A DNA stretch of 64,000 nucleotides from Burkholderiales bacterium. Its GTDB lineage: Bacteria > Pseudomonadota > Gammaproteobacteria > Burkholderiales > Burkholderiaceae_C. Below the pieces are notes generated by a model, which ran no database searches, was not told the DNA's origin, and worked only from the letters and a program-made list of their open reading frames with translations. The stretch is from contig JAGWTH010000002.1 in the NCBI GenBank assembly GCA_028868995.1, forward strand, positions 148,128-212,127, given 5' to 3'. Positions 12,757 to 25,950 of this stretch are shown one piece after another (the first letter of the stretch is position 1; the number at the start of each line of letters is the position of its first letter). The translations under genes were made by a program, and so were the position numbers.

Positions 12757-13628
12757 GCGGGGTCCTCCAGCACGCCGTTCTTCAGCGCGTAGCGGGTCAG
12801 GCTGGCGACGTCGTGGATGTCCAGGCGTTGCATGATGCGCGCCCGGTGCACGTCCACCGTCTTGGAGCTCAGCCCCAGCTCGAAGCCGATCTGCTTGGAG
12901 CTCAGGCCCGCGGCGATCAGCTTGAGGATCTCGATCTGGCGCTGCGTGAGCAGGTCGCCGGGCCCGGCCGCCTGCTTCTGCAGCAGCCGGCTGGCGATCG
13001 CGGGGCTGAAATAGCTGCCGTCCGCCATCACCGTGCGCACGGCGTGTTCCAGTTCCCGGCGCGAGGCGTCCTTGAGCAGGTAGCCCCTCGCGCCGCTGGC
13101 CACGGCACGCTTGATCACGTCGACGGCGTCCAGCATGGAAACGACGACCACGGGCAGCTCCGGATAGAGCTCGTGCAGGCGCGCCAGGGCGCCGATGCCG
13201 TCCAGCCCCGGCATCGAGATGTCGGTCAGGACGATGTCGGGCCGCCGGAATTCGATCAGCCGCAGCAGCTCGTCGCCGCTGGCGGCCTCCCCCACCACCT
13301 CGAAACCGGGGATGGACCCGAGCAGCGAGCCCAGCGCTTCGCGTACCAGCGTGTGGTCATCGGCGAGGACGATGCGGATGGGGACGTCGGGTGGACGCGT
13401 GGGCACCGGGAGGTCTCCTGGCTGCTGGGATCGAAGGCATTGTGCCGCCAGGATCGCGCCTTGTCCCTTGTTCGCAGGGAGGAGGAGGCGAAATCCCACG
13501 GGGTGCAGCCGGACGCGGCGGAGGTCGCCGCGGCCTGCGCGACCACTGGCTCGCGGATGTGAGTTTTTTCGCGGGACTGTGGCTTCATCCCTCCGCGCCG
13601 GCGCCCCGGCCCCGGGGCGCGCGCCGGA

Positions 13629-14417
13629 TCAGCGCCCGGCCCGGGCCTCGGCGGCCAGGACGGCCGGCAGCGTGGCCAGGAAGGCCTGGACGTGCAGCCC
13701 GATCACGCGCGGCACCTCGATCGAGGTGCCGTCCCCGTACACGTGGCGGCGGATCGCCAGGTGGGAGATGTTGCCGTGCAGGATCCAGCCGATCTCCTGC
13801 ACCAGCGCCGGGTTGGCCGGCACCGGCTGGCCGCAGTCGAAGGCGGCCTCCTCCACGATGGTCTGCAGCAGCGTGCGGATGATCGCCGAGATGTAGGTCG
13901 GCGCGATCTCCACCTCCGCGAGCGACGCATAGAGGAACAGGCGCAGCCAGCGCCGGGTGAGGATGGTGTCGTAGTACTCGCGGTAGAAGGCGTTCAGCCG
14001 CTCGACCAGCGGGACGGAGCGGTCGCGCAGCTGCACGAACCAGATCGCCTTGAACGGGCCGGCGATCTCGGCCTCGTAGACCGCGTTGATCAGGGCCGAC
14101 TTGTTCGGGAACGCGCTGTACAGCAGGCGCTGCGACACGCCGCAGGCCTCGGCGAGCGCGCGCGTCTGCGCCGTCAGCCCGTATTCCGAGAAGAACTCGA
14201 AGGCCTTGGCCTGGATCTGGGCCCGGCGCTGCGCCGCGGGCATGCGGGCCGTCGGTCGGCGCTTGCCTTCGGCGGCGGGCTTGCCGGGGCTGCGTTGCCG
14301 GGCGGCGGTCAGGGTGGCGGATTTGGCTTTCATCGGTCGGATCGGTCTGCGCGCGGGCCGGGCCGGCGCGGAATTCGGCCTGCGCGCGGCACGGGTCCGC
14401 GCGAAAGCGGTGGACAC
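13629..14417 (-). CDS. TetR-family transcriptional regulator
   Basis: Probable repressor, up to 262 residues from GTG 14417. A shorter form from ATG 14333 (234 residues) is equally possible, as neither has a strong ribosome site. The N-terminal 60 residues are basic and low-complexity. The TetR HTH follows (AKAFEFFSEYGLTAQTRALAEACGVSQRLLYSAFPNKSALI). The C-terminal ligand domain is all-helical. It is divergent from the NIPSNAP-serine dehydratase pair, and a perfect palindrome (ATCGTCA-GT-TGACGAT) lies between them. The same site recurs before the transporter operon at 16365, so this protein probably controls both. Confidence 0.88.
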   Translation of the reverse strand: MSTAFARTRAARRPNSAPARPARRPIRPMKAKSATLTAARQRSPGKPAAEGKRRPTARMPAAQRRAQIQAKAFEFFSEYGLTAQTRALAEACGVSQRLLYSAFPNKSALINAVYEAEIAGPFKAIWFVQLRDRSVPLVERLNAFYREYYDTILTRRWLRLFLYASLAEVEIAPTYISAIIRTLLQTIVEEAAFDCGQPVPANPALVQEIGWILHGNISHLAIRRHVYGDGTSIEVPRVIGLHVQAFLATLPAVLAAEARAGR

Positions 14418-14443
14418 AACCCCGACTCTAGCTGCAAAATGTA

Positions 14444-14459
14444 ATCGTCAGTTGACGAT
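14444..14459. promoter_or_regulatory. Candidate TetR operator, copy 1 (tetR/NIPSNAP divergent region)
   Basis: ATCGTCA-GT-TGACGAT, a perfect 7-2-7 inverted repeat between the divergent genes. It shares TCGTCA-N-TTGACGATAT (16 of 17 bases) with the site at 16222-16235. The presence of two copies, both in promoter positions beside a TetR gene, is the evidence. Confidence 0.75.
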
Positions 14460-14511
14460 ATAAATGCTCCATGCCTGACGACATGGACATCCCACCCGTG
14501 AAGGAGCCGAC

Positions 14512-14823
14512 GTGATCTACGAAATGCGGACCTACCAGGTCCAGGCCGGCAAGGCCGCCGAATTCCTCAAGATGTACCAGGAGCGGGGCCTGCCCCTGAT
14601 CTCCCGCTACGCGAAGCTGGTCGGCTGCTGGACCAAGGAAAGCGGGGTGCTCAATTCGGTGGTGTTCCTCTGGGCCTACGACGACCTGGGGCACCGGACC
14701 GCCCAGCGGGCCAAGATGGCGCAGGACGCGGAATGGACCGCGTTCGTGCCCTCCATGCTGCCCTACCTGGTGCACCAGGAAAGCGTGTTCCTCGCGCCGG
14801 CCGCGTTCTCGCCGCTGAAGTAG
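14512..14823 (+). CDS. NIPSNAP family protein
   Basis: Small ferredoxin-fold-like protein of 103 residues (MIYEMRTYQVQAGKAAEFLK... opening is typical of NIPSNAP). Bacterial members are poorly characterised and often sit in catabolic operons. The GTG at 14512 follows AAGGAG at proper spacing. It ends 9 bases before the serine dehydratase start, so the two are cotranscribed from the promoter overlapping the TetR palindrome. A role as a small accessory or isomerase-like protein is a guess. Confidence 0.82.
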   Translation: MIYEMRTYQVQAGKAAEFLKMYQERGLPLISRYAKLVGCWTKESGVLNSVVFLWAYDDLGHRTAQRAKMAQDAEWTAFVPSMLPYLVHQESVFLAPAAFSPLK

Positions 14824-14832
14824 GCGGGCGCC

Positions 14833-16194
<1,362 letters not shown>

Positions 16195-16221
16195 CTTGGG
16201 GAATTCCCGAGATTCTCGTAT

Positions 16222-16257
16222 TCGTCACTTGACGATATCCAGCATTTAAACCATTAT
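16222..16257 (+). promoter_or_regulatory. Promoter with TetR operator copy 2 before the transporter/Mo-hydroxylase operon
   Basis: The palindrome TCGTCA-CT-TGACGA (16222-16235) overlaps a -35 TTGACG (16229-16234). A 17-bp spacer and CATTAT (16252-16257) as -10 follow. Repressor binding would block the -35. The leader to the first start (16365) is about 100 bases. Confidence 0.65.
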
Positions 16258-16364
16258 TCGCATCGAGGTCGGGCGAGCGGCGGTGGGTCGCGCGCCTGCG
16301 TACCGGCCGGCTCGGCACGTCGCGAAGCGCACGCCCGCTGCAGCCACCTTGAGGAGTGAGAGGC

Positions 16365-17699
16365 ATGAGCAACGTGTGGAACGGCGTCCCGTCGCGGCGC
16401 GACTTCCTGAAGGCAGCGGGGGCGGCCGGGGCGGCCGGCACCGGCCTGCTGGCGCTGGACGCGCAGGCGCAGTCGGGCGCGCTGAACATGTACACCTGGT
16501 CCGCCGCGGTCGACCTGGTCAAGAGCCACCTGACCGCCTTCGAGGCCAAGACCGGCATCAAGGTCAACTACAACACCTCGCCCTGGGCCCAGTACCGCGA
16601 CACCATGGTCACCAAGTTCGTGGCCAAGGCGCCGATCGACGTGCTGTGGGTCTCCGACAGCTGGCTGCCCGAATGGGCCGACGCCGGCTGGATCGCCCCG
16701 ATCAACCAGTTCCCCGAGCTCCTGAAGTACAACGCCGACGCCGACAAGTTCTGCACGGACTCGATGACCTACAAGGGCAAGCAGTACGGCCTGACCTACT
16801 ACTCGGACTACATGGCGTTCTTCTACGACGAGGAGAAGCTGAAGAAGGCGGGGATCAAGGAGCCGCCCAGGACCTGGGACGAGGTGCTGCAGCAGTCGCA
16901 GAAGATCAAGGCCGCGGGCCTGAGCGAATACCCGATGATGCTGTCGATGGCCCGCGAGAGCTGGCTGGTCGAGTTCCTCACCGCCATGGTGTACTCCAAC
17001 GGCGGCCGCTTCGTCGACGACAAGGGCATGGCGGCCCTGGCGCAGCCGGGCGGCGGCGCGCAGCGCGCGCTGCAGTGGATCGTGGATGCGGTGCAGAAGC
17101 ACAAGATCATCTCGCCCGCCTGCGTGGAGACCGGCGAGCTCAACGGCCTGAAGGCCTTCGGCGCGGGCAACCATGCCTTCGCCCTGCTGAGCCGCTACCG
17201 CATCCGCACGCTCAACGACCCGAAGCAGTCGCCCATCGCCGGCCGCGTGCGCCAGGCGCTGATGCCCGCGGGCACCGGCCCCGGCGGCTCGCACGCCACC
17301 GTGGGCTGGATGCGCTTCCACGGCGTGACGCCCCAGGCGCTGGCCGACAAGACCCGCGCGGCCAATGCCGCCAAGCTGGTCGAATGGTTCGGCGGCAAGG
17401 CCGGCAGCCAGTACCAGTTCCAGAAGATGCTGTTCAACGACCTGGGCTCCGGCTTCGGCATCCCCTCTCTGTTCAAGGATCCCGAGGTGCAGGCCAGCTA
17501 CGCCAAGTACGCGGACATCAAGATGTTCGAGGCGCAGCAGAAGCTCGCCCGCAAGAAGGACGTGATCGCCCGCTGGTTCGGCGAGTGGGACGAGGTCAAC
17601 GGCACGGCCTGGCAGTCCGCCGTGGTCGGCAAGGCCTCGGTCGCCGACGCGCTGAAGAAGTCGGCCGACTCCTGGAACGACCTGCGCAAGAACGCCTGA
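16365..17699 (+). CDS. ABC transporter substrate-binding protein (family 1, sugar-type)
   Basis: Periplasmic receptor of 444 residues. The leader SRRDFLKAAGAAGAAG resembles a Tat signal, and the mature protein begins near LDAQAQSG. The body is an extracellular family-1 binding protein (LNMYTWSAAVDLVKSHLTAFE...). The ATG at 16365 has GAGGAG upstream. It is the first gene of the importer operon (receptor, two permeases, ATPase). Sugar specificity should not be assumed, because everything downstream is oxidative or amidohydrolytic. Confidence 0.88.
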   Translation: MSNVWNGVPSRRDFLKAAGAAGAAGTGLLALDAQAQSGALNMYTWSAAVDLVKSHLTAFEAKTGIKVNYNTSPWAQYRDTMVTKFVAKAPIDVLWVSDSWLPEWADAGWIAPINQFPELLKYNADADKFCTDSMTYKGKQYGLTYYSDYMAFFYDEEKLKKAGIKEPPRTWDEVLQQSQKIKAAGLSEYPMMLSMARESWLVEFLTAMVYSNGGRFVDDKGMAALAQPGGGAQRALQWIVDAVQKHKIISPACVETGELNGLKAFGAGNHAFALLSRYRIRTLNDPKQSPIAGRVRQALMPAGTGPGGSHATVGWMRFHGVTPQALADKTRAANAAKLVEWFGGKAGSQYQFQKMLFNDLGSGFGIPSLFKDPEVQASYAKYADIKMFEAQQKLARKKDVIARWFGEWDEVNGTAWQSAVVGKASVADALKKSADSWNDLRKNA

Positions 17700-17766
17700 A
17701 GACCCCCGCCGGGGCCGCGTCCCGCGAGGACGCGGCCCGCCCTTTCCCCCCGCCCGAGGCCGCCCC

Positions 17767-18675
17767 ATGAGCAAGCCCCGCCGCAGCTGGCTGCGGACCC
17801 CGTCCAGCGCCTACGACCAGCGCAGCGCCATGCTGTTCCTGGCGCCCATGTTCGCCGTGCTGATGACGGTGGCGGTGTTCCCGGTGCTGTATTCCTTCTG
17901 GATCAGCCTGTTCGACCTGAAGCTCACGCGGCCCCACCGCGTGCCTTTCGTCGGCTTCGAGAACTACGCGAAGGTCTTCGCGGACCCGGAGTTCTGGCAT
18001 TCGGTGCTGCGCACGGTCAACTTCACCCTCATGTCCGTGACGGCCATCATGGTGATCGCGACCCTGATGGCGCTGCTGCTGAACCAGGAGTTCCGCGGCC
18101 GCCGCGTGCTGTCGGCCATCCTGCTGATCCCCTGGGCGATCCCCTACGTGGCCAACGGCCTGATGTGGAAGTGGATCTACGACTCGGGCTTCGGCGCCCT
18201 CAACGGCCTGATGCTGCAGCTGGGCCTGATCGACAAGTACATCGTCATGCTGGGCGACACCCACAAGACGCTGCCGCTGATCGCCAACGCCTTCGTCTGG
18301 AAGGAAGTGCCGCTGGCCACCATCCTGCTGCTGGTGACGCTGAAGGCGATCCGGCCGGACCTGTACAGCGCCGCCAAGGTTGACGGCGCCAACGTCTGGC
18401 AGCGCTTCCTGCACATCACGCTGCCCTCGCTGGTGCCCGGCTTCGCGCTGGTGGTGATCTACGAGACGATGATGGCGATCCGCCACTTCGACCTGTTCTT
18501 CGTGCTCACGGAGGGCGGTCCCGCCGATGCCTCCAACGTGGTCGCCTGGCAGGTGTACGTGGAGACCTTCCGCAAGCTGGCCTTCGGCACCGGCGCCGCG
18601 CTCGCCTACATCATGGCCGTGGCGACCTTCGTCCTGGCCTGGTTCATCATCCGCGCCACGAGCCGCAAGCTCTGA
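17767..18675 (+). CDS. ABC transporter permease (MalF/UgpA type)
   Basis: Inner-membrane permease of 302 residues with about six helices. The first is near residues 20-45 (SAMLFLAPMFAVLMTVAVFPV). The ATPase-docking EAA-like loop is visible as YSAAKVDGANVWQRFLHITLPSL near residue 200. It lies 67 bases after the receptor gene and 16 bases before the second permease. Confidence 0.9.
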   Translation: MSKPRRSWLRTPSSAYDQRSAMLFLAPMFAVLMTVAVFPVLYSFWISLFDLKLTRPHRVPFVGFENYAKVFADPEFWHSVLRTVNFTLMSVTAIMVIATLMALLLNQEFRGRRVLSAILLIPWAIPYVANGLMWKWIYDSGFGALNGLMLQLGLIDKYIVMLGDTHKTLPLIANAFVWKEVPLATILLLVTLKAIRPDLYSAAKVDGANVWQRFLHITLPSLVPGFALVVIYETMMAIRHFDLFFVLTEGGPADASNVVAWQVYVETFRKLAFGTGAALAYIMAVATFVLAWFIIRATSRKL

Positions 18676-18691
18676 GCGCGCCGCACGCCCC

Positions 18692-19603
18692 ATGAACAAG
18701 TTCTTCCCCGGCCGGCGCACGCTGCTGTTCGTCGCCTCGCTGCTGTTCTCGCTGTACGTGCTGGCGCCCGTCGCCTGGCTCGTGTCGTCCTCGGTGCAGA
18801 CGGAGGCGGAGATCACCTCCGTGCCGCCGCACTGGATCCCGCACGAGACCACCTTCGACAACTTCCGCGCCATCTTCAAGGCCGAAGGCGGCGAGAAGGT
18901 GACCTACGAGACGCGCAAGCAGGGCGACACGGCCACCGGCGGCTTCATCCCGTCCACCGCCTCCAACCTGCTGCCGGCCATGAAGAACAGCTTCATCGTG
19001 GCCTTCGCGGTGGTGATCCTCAACCTGCTGGTGAGCGTGCCGGCGGCCTACGCGCTGGCCAAGATCCGCTTCATCGGGCGGACCACGTCGATCTACTTCA
19101 TGCTGTCGACGCGGGTCATCCCGGACATCGCGCTGGTGGTGCCCTTCTTCCTGTTCGTGCAGAAGCTGGGGCTGATGGACAACGTGCTGTCGCTGATCAT
19201 CACCTACCTGGCGATCACGGTGCCGTTCAGCATCTTCATCCTGACCGGCTACTTCGAGTCGCTGCCCGACGAACTGGACAAGGCGGCGCGGGTGGACGGC
19301 TGCTCGCGGCTGCAGACCCTGGTGCTGGTGTTCCTGCCGCTGGCGCTGCCCTCGCTGGTGGCGGTGATCCTGTTCACCTTCCTCACCAGCTGGAACGAGT
19401 TCCTGCTGGCGCTGATGTTCACCCAGACCCCGGCCTCGCAGACCATGCCGATCGTGGTGGCGTCATTCACCTCCGACTTCAACATCAGCTTCTCCTTCAT
19501 CAACGCCGCCGGCGTGCTGGCGATCGTGCCTCCCGTGCTGATCGCCATCGTGTTCGAGCGCTACATCGTGTCCGGCCTGACCGCCGGCGCCGTCAAGGGC
19601 TAA
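18692..19603 (+). CDS. ABC transporter permease (MalG/UgpE type)
   Basis: Second permease of the importer, 303 residues. TM1 is at about 10-30 (LLFVASLLFSLYVLAPVAWLV). The EAA loop is DELDKAARVDGCSRLQTLVLVFLPLALPS near 190-215. ATG 18692 was chosen as the first methionine giving a normal N-terminus. The C-terminal YIVSGLTAGAVKG ending is characteristic of this family. The ATPase gene follows after 9 bases. Confidence 0.9.
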   Translation: MNKFFPGRRTLLFVASLLFSLYVLAPVAWLVSSSVQTEAEITSVPPHWIPHETTFDNFRAIFKAEGGEKVTYETRKQGDTATGGFIPSTASNLLPAMKNSFIVAFAVVILNLLVSVPAAYALAKIRFIGRTTSIYFMLSTRVIPDIALVVPFFLFVQKLGLMDNVLSLIITYLAITVPFSIFILTGYFESLPDELDKAARVDGCSRLQTLVLVFLPLALPSLVAVILFTFLTSWNEFLLALMFTQTPASQTMPIVVASFTSDFNISFSFINAAGVLAIVPPVLIAIVFERYIVSGLTAGAVKG

Positions 19604-19612
19604 GGACCTCCC

Positions 19613-20710
19613 ATGGCACGCATCCAGTTCGAATCCGTGCGCAAGCAGTACCCCAACGGGTACACCGCGCTGGAAAACCTCAACCTCGACATCGCCGACA
19701 AGGAGTTCCTGGTGCTGCTGGGCCCCTCCGGCTGCGGGAAGTCCACCACGCTGAACATGATCGCCGGGCTGGAGGACGTCACCGACGGCAACCTGCGCTT
19801 CGACGACGCGGTGATGAACACCGTGCCGCCGCACAAGCGCGACGTCGCGATGGTGTTCCAGAGCTACGCGCTGTATCCGCACAAGACGGTGTACGACAAC
19901 ATCGCCTTCGGCCTGAAGATGCGCAAGTTCGACGCGGCCGAGATCGACCGGCGCGTGCGCGACGCGGCCCGCCGCCTGGAGATCGAGCCCCTGCTGCAGC
20001 GCCGGCCCGACCAGCTCTCCGGCGGCCAGCGCCAGCGCGTGGCCCTGGGCCGCGCCATGGTGCGCCAGCCCCAGGTGTTCCTGATGGACGAGCCGCTGTC
20101 CAACCTGGACGCGGCGCTGCGCATCTCGATGCGCGCCGAGATCAAGCAGCTGCACCAGGCCATGCAGACGACCTTCGTCTACGTGACCCACGACCAGGCG
20201 GAAGCCCTGACGCTGGCCGACCGCATCGTCGTGATGCGCAGCGGCGTCGTGCAGCAGATCGGCTCGCCCGACGCGATCTACGAGCGGCCGGCCAACATGT
20301 TCGTGGCCTCCTTCCTGGGCAACCCGCCGATCAACTTCCTGCGCGGCCGCCTCACGCGCCTGCCGCAGGGCCTGGTGTTCCGCAGCGGCGCGACCTCGCT
20401 GACCCTGCCGCCGGCGGCGGCGCAGAAGCTGTCCGCCCACGACGGGCGCGAGGTCGTGCTGGGCATCCGGGCCGAGGACGTGGCCGAGGAGGCCGGGCCC
20501 GACGCCGCCTTCCTGGGCGGGCGCATCCTGTCCGTCCTGCCGGTGGGATCCGACCAGTTCCTGGAGCTGGAGGTGGAGGACAGCAAGCTGTTCTTCCGCG
20601 TCGGCAAGGAGTGCCAGCACAAGGCCGGCGACCAGGCCCGCCTGGCGATCAACCTGAACCGCCTGCACGTGTTCGATCCGGACACCACGCAGAACCTGCT
20701 GTGGGCGTGA
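19613..20710 (+). CDS. ABC transporter ATP-binding protein (MalK/UgpC type)
   Basis: Cytoplasmic ATPase of the importer, 365 residues. Walker A is GPSGCGKST (38-45), Q-loop VFQSYALYPH, signature LSGGQRQRVALGRA, Walker B VFLMDEPLSNLDAA and H-loop VYVTHDQAEA. The C-terminal TOBE-like domain (about 240-365) is the usual MalK-type regulatory extension. The FAD subunit of the molybdenum hydroxylase starts 7 bases after its stop, tying transport to oxidation. Confidence 0.93.
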   Translation: MARIQFESVRKQYPNGYTALENLNLDIADKEFLVLLGPSGCGKSTTLNMIAGLEDVTDGNLRFDDAVMNTVPPHKRDVAMVFQSYALYPHKTVYDNIAFGLKMRKFDAAEIDRRVRDAARRLEIEPLLQRRPDQLSGGQRQRVALGRAMVRQPQVFLMDEPLSNLDAALRISMRAEIKQLHQAMQTTFVYVTHDQAEALTLADRIVVMRSGVVQQIGSPDAIYERPANMFVASFLGNPPINFLRGRLTRLPQGLVFRSGATSLTLPPAAAQKLSAHDGREVVLGIRAEDVAEEAGPDAAFLGGRILSVLPVGSDQFLELEVEDSKLFFRVGKECQHKAGDQARLAINLNRLHVFDPDTTQNLLWA

Positions 20711-20717
20711 CGCACCG

Positions 20718-21586
20718 GTGAAACCCGCGGCCTTCAGCTACCACCGCCCGGCCTCTGTCGACGAGGCGCTGGACCTGCTCGCGCGCCACGGCGCCGACGC
20801 CAAGCCCATCGCCGGCGGCCAGAGCCTCGTGCCGATGATGAACCTGCGCCTGGCCAGCCCGGCGCACCTGGTCGACCTCAACGACCTGAGCGAACTCGGG
20901 CGGATCCGCCTGCAGGGCGACCGGCTCGAGGTGGGCGCGCTCGCGCGGCACCGCGCCGTCGCGGAGTCGCCGCTGGTGCGTGAACACTGCCCGCTGCTCG
21001 CGCAGGGCGCGCGCACCATCGGCCACTACGCCATCCGCGAACGCGGCACCCTGGGCGGCAGCCTGGCGCATGCCGACCCGGCAGCGCAGCACGCCCTGGT
21101 GGCGGTGACGCTCGGCGCGCAGTTGACGCTGGCGCGGCGCGGCGCCCGGCGGGTGGTGGATGCCGGCGACTTCCTGCTGTCGGCGATGACCACCGCGCTC
21201 GCTCCCGACGAGATGGTGCTGTCGGCGAGCTACCCGCGCGCCGCGGCGGGCGAAGTGTCCGCCTTCCGGATGTTCAACCAGCGCCACGGCGACTTCGCGA
21301 TCGTCGCGGTGGCCGCGACGCTGGCCCTGGAAGGCGGCCGCGTCGCCTCGCTGCGGCTGGGCGTGGGCGGTGCCGCGCCCGTGCCGCAGCGTCTCGATGC
21401 CGTGGCCTCGGGCTTCCTGGGCCTGGCGCCCGGCGCGGCCTGGATCGCGGCGGTCGCACGGGCCGCCCGCGACGCGGTGGCACCCGAGGACCACCCGCGC
21501 GTGCCGGCGGCGTACCGCAAGGAACTGACCGAAACCCTGGTGGCGCGCGCCCTCGCGCGCTGCGTCGAGAAGAGCGAGGCGGCCGC

Positions 21587-21590
<4 letters not shown>
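20718..21590 (+). CDS. Molybdenum hydroxylase, FAD-binding medium subunit
   Basis: CoxM/xanthine-dehydrogenase-type FAD subunit of 290 residues. The FAD motif KPIAGGQSLVPMMNLR is near 32-47, with the second FAD contact in IGHYAIRERGTLGGSLAHADP near 103-123. It starts at GTG 20718. Its TGA overlaps the TTG start of the iron-sulfur subunit. It forms a heterotrimer with the next two products. Confidence 0.92.
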
Positions 21591-24436
<2,846 letters not shown>

Positions 24437-24444
<8 letters not shown>

Positions 24445-25321
24445 ATCGAACCCCAAGGCCCGCATCGGCTTCGTCGGCCTGGGCATCATGGGCCAGAGCA
24501 TGGCCGCTCACCTGCTGGCGGCCGGCCACACGCTGCGCGTGTACAACCGCTCCGCCGACAAGGCGCGCGCGCTGGTGGAGCAGGGCGCCATCTGGTGCGA
24601 CACGCCCGGCACCGTGGCCGCCGGCTCCGACGTCGTCATCACGATGGTGGGCTACCCGAGCGACGTCGAGCAGGTCTGGCTGGGCGCCGACGGCATCCTG
24701 CCGCATGCCCACAAGGCGCTGCTGATCGACATGACCACCTCCAGCCCCGAGCTGGCGCAGCGGCTCGCGCGGGAGGCCGCGCAGCGCGGCTGCCGCGCGC
24801 TCGACGCGCCGGTGTCGGGCGGCGACATCGGCGCCCGCGAGGCGCGCCTGTCCATCATGGTGGGCGGCGACGCCGCCGCCTTCGCCGAGGCCCTGCCGAT
24901 CCTGCAGCGGATGGGCAAGACCATCGTGCACACGGGCGGTCCCGGCTCCGGCCAGCACACCAAGATGTGCAACCAGCTCGTCATCGCCTCGACCATCATG
25001 GGCGTGTGCGAAGGCCTGGCCTACGCCCGCACCGCGGGCCTGGACCTGGACGTGGTGCTGCAGTGCATCTCCGGCGGCGCGGCGGGCAGCTTCCAGCTGA
25101 ACGTCATGGGCCCGAAGATCGTCAAGGGCGACCACGCGCCGGGCTTCATGATCGAGCACTTCCTGAAGGACCTGTCGATCGCGCTGGCCGAGGCCGGGCG
25201 CATGAAGCTCGCCCTGCCCGGCGCCGAACAGGCGCGCAAGCTGTACGCGCAGCTGGTCGACGAAGGCCACGCGCGCGATGGCACCCAGGCCCTGGCCCTG
25301 CTGTACGGAGCCGCGCGATGA
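24437..25321 (+). CDS. NAD(P)-dependent beta-hydroxyacid oxidoreductase (3-hydroxyisobutyrate dehydrogenase family)
   Basis: Soluble dehydrogenase of 294 residues. The Rossmann motif is GFVGLGIMGQSMAAHLL (11-27), the substrate-binding signature DAPVSGGDIGAREARL (123-138), and the catalytic lysine is Lys176 in HTKMCNQ. The family oxidises or reduces beta-hydroxyacids such as 3-hydroxyisobutyrate, tartronate semialdehyde and glycerate. It overlaps the Mo subunit gene by 8 bases and the CoxG-like gene by 4, so it belongs to the same pathway. Confidence 0.9.
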
Positions 25322-25950
25322 GCATGGAAATCACGGGTGAATACCTGGTCCCCGCGCCGCAGCAGCGGGTGTGGGAAGCCCTCAACGATCCGCGCGTGCT
25401 GCAGGCCAGCATCGCCGGCTGCCAGTCGCTGGAGAAGGTGTCGGACACCGAGTTCTCCGCCATCGTCACGACCAAGGTCGGACCGGTGTCGGCGACCTTC
25501 CGCGGCAGCGTCAACCTGTCGGAGCTGGACCCGCCCAACGGCTACACACTCACGGGCCGCGGCCAGGGCGGCGCGGCCGGCTTCGCCAGGATGACGTCGC
25601 GCGTCACGCTGGTGCCGCAGGAGGGCCAGACCCTGCTGCGCTACACGGCGCAGGCCGAGATCGGCGGCAAGCTCGCCAGCGTCGGCAGCCGCCTGGTGCA
25701 GGCGGTGGCGAAGAAGAACGCGGACGATTTCTTCGCCGCCTTCACCCGCCAGCTCGGTGGCGCGCCCGCGGCCGTTCCCGCTGCCGCCGTGCCGGCGGCC
25801 GCGCCGGCTCCCGGGGCGGTGCCGGCGGCGGTGCCGGCGCTCGCACCCGCCGGCGGCGGTCTCGGTGCTCCCGTTCCGGCGTGGCTGGTCGTGTTCGCGA
25901 CCGGCCTGGGCGTGGCCCTGGGCTACTGCATCGGCCTGCTCACGCGATGA
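25318..25950 (+). CDS. CoxG-like SRPBCC protein with C-terminal membrane anchor
   Basis: Protein of 210 residues. An N-terminal START/SRPBCC domain (1-150, GEYLVPAPQQRVWEALNDP opening) is followed by an Ala/Pro-rich linker (about 153-185) and one C-terminal helix (VPAWLVVFATGLGVALGYCIGLL). CoxG proteins accompany molybdenum hydroxylases and are thought to tether the enzyme or shuttle hydrophobic compounds at the membrane. The ATG overlaps the preceding stop (ATGA), and its own stop overlaps the amidohydrolase start. Its presence next to a non-CODH enzyme supports the broader role. Confidence 0.88.
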   Translation: MSMEITGEYLVPAPQQRVWEALNDPRVLQASIAGCQSLEKVSDTEFSAIVTTKVGPVSATFRGSVNLSELDPPNGYTLTGRGQGGAAGFARMTSRVTLVPQEGQTLLRYTAQAEIGGKLASVGSRLVQAVAKKNADDFFAAFTRQLGGAPAAVPAAAVPAAAPAPGAVPAAVPALAPAGGGLGAPVPAWLVVFATGLGVALGYCIGLLTR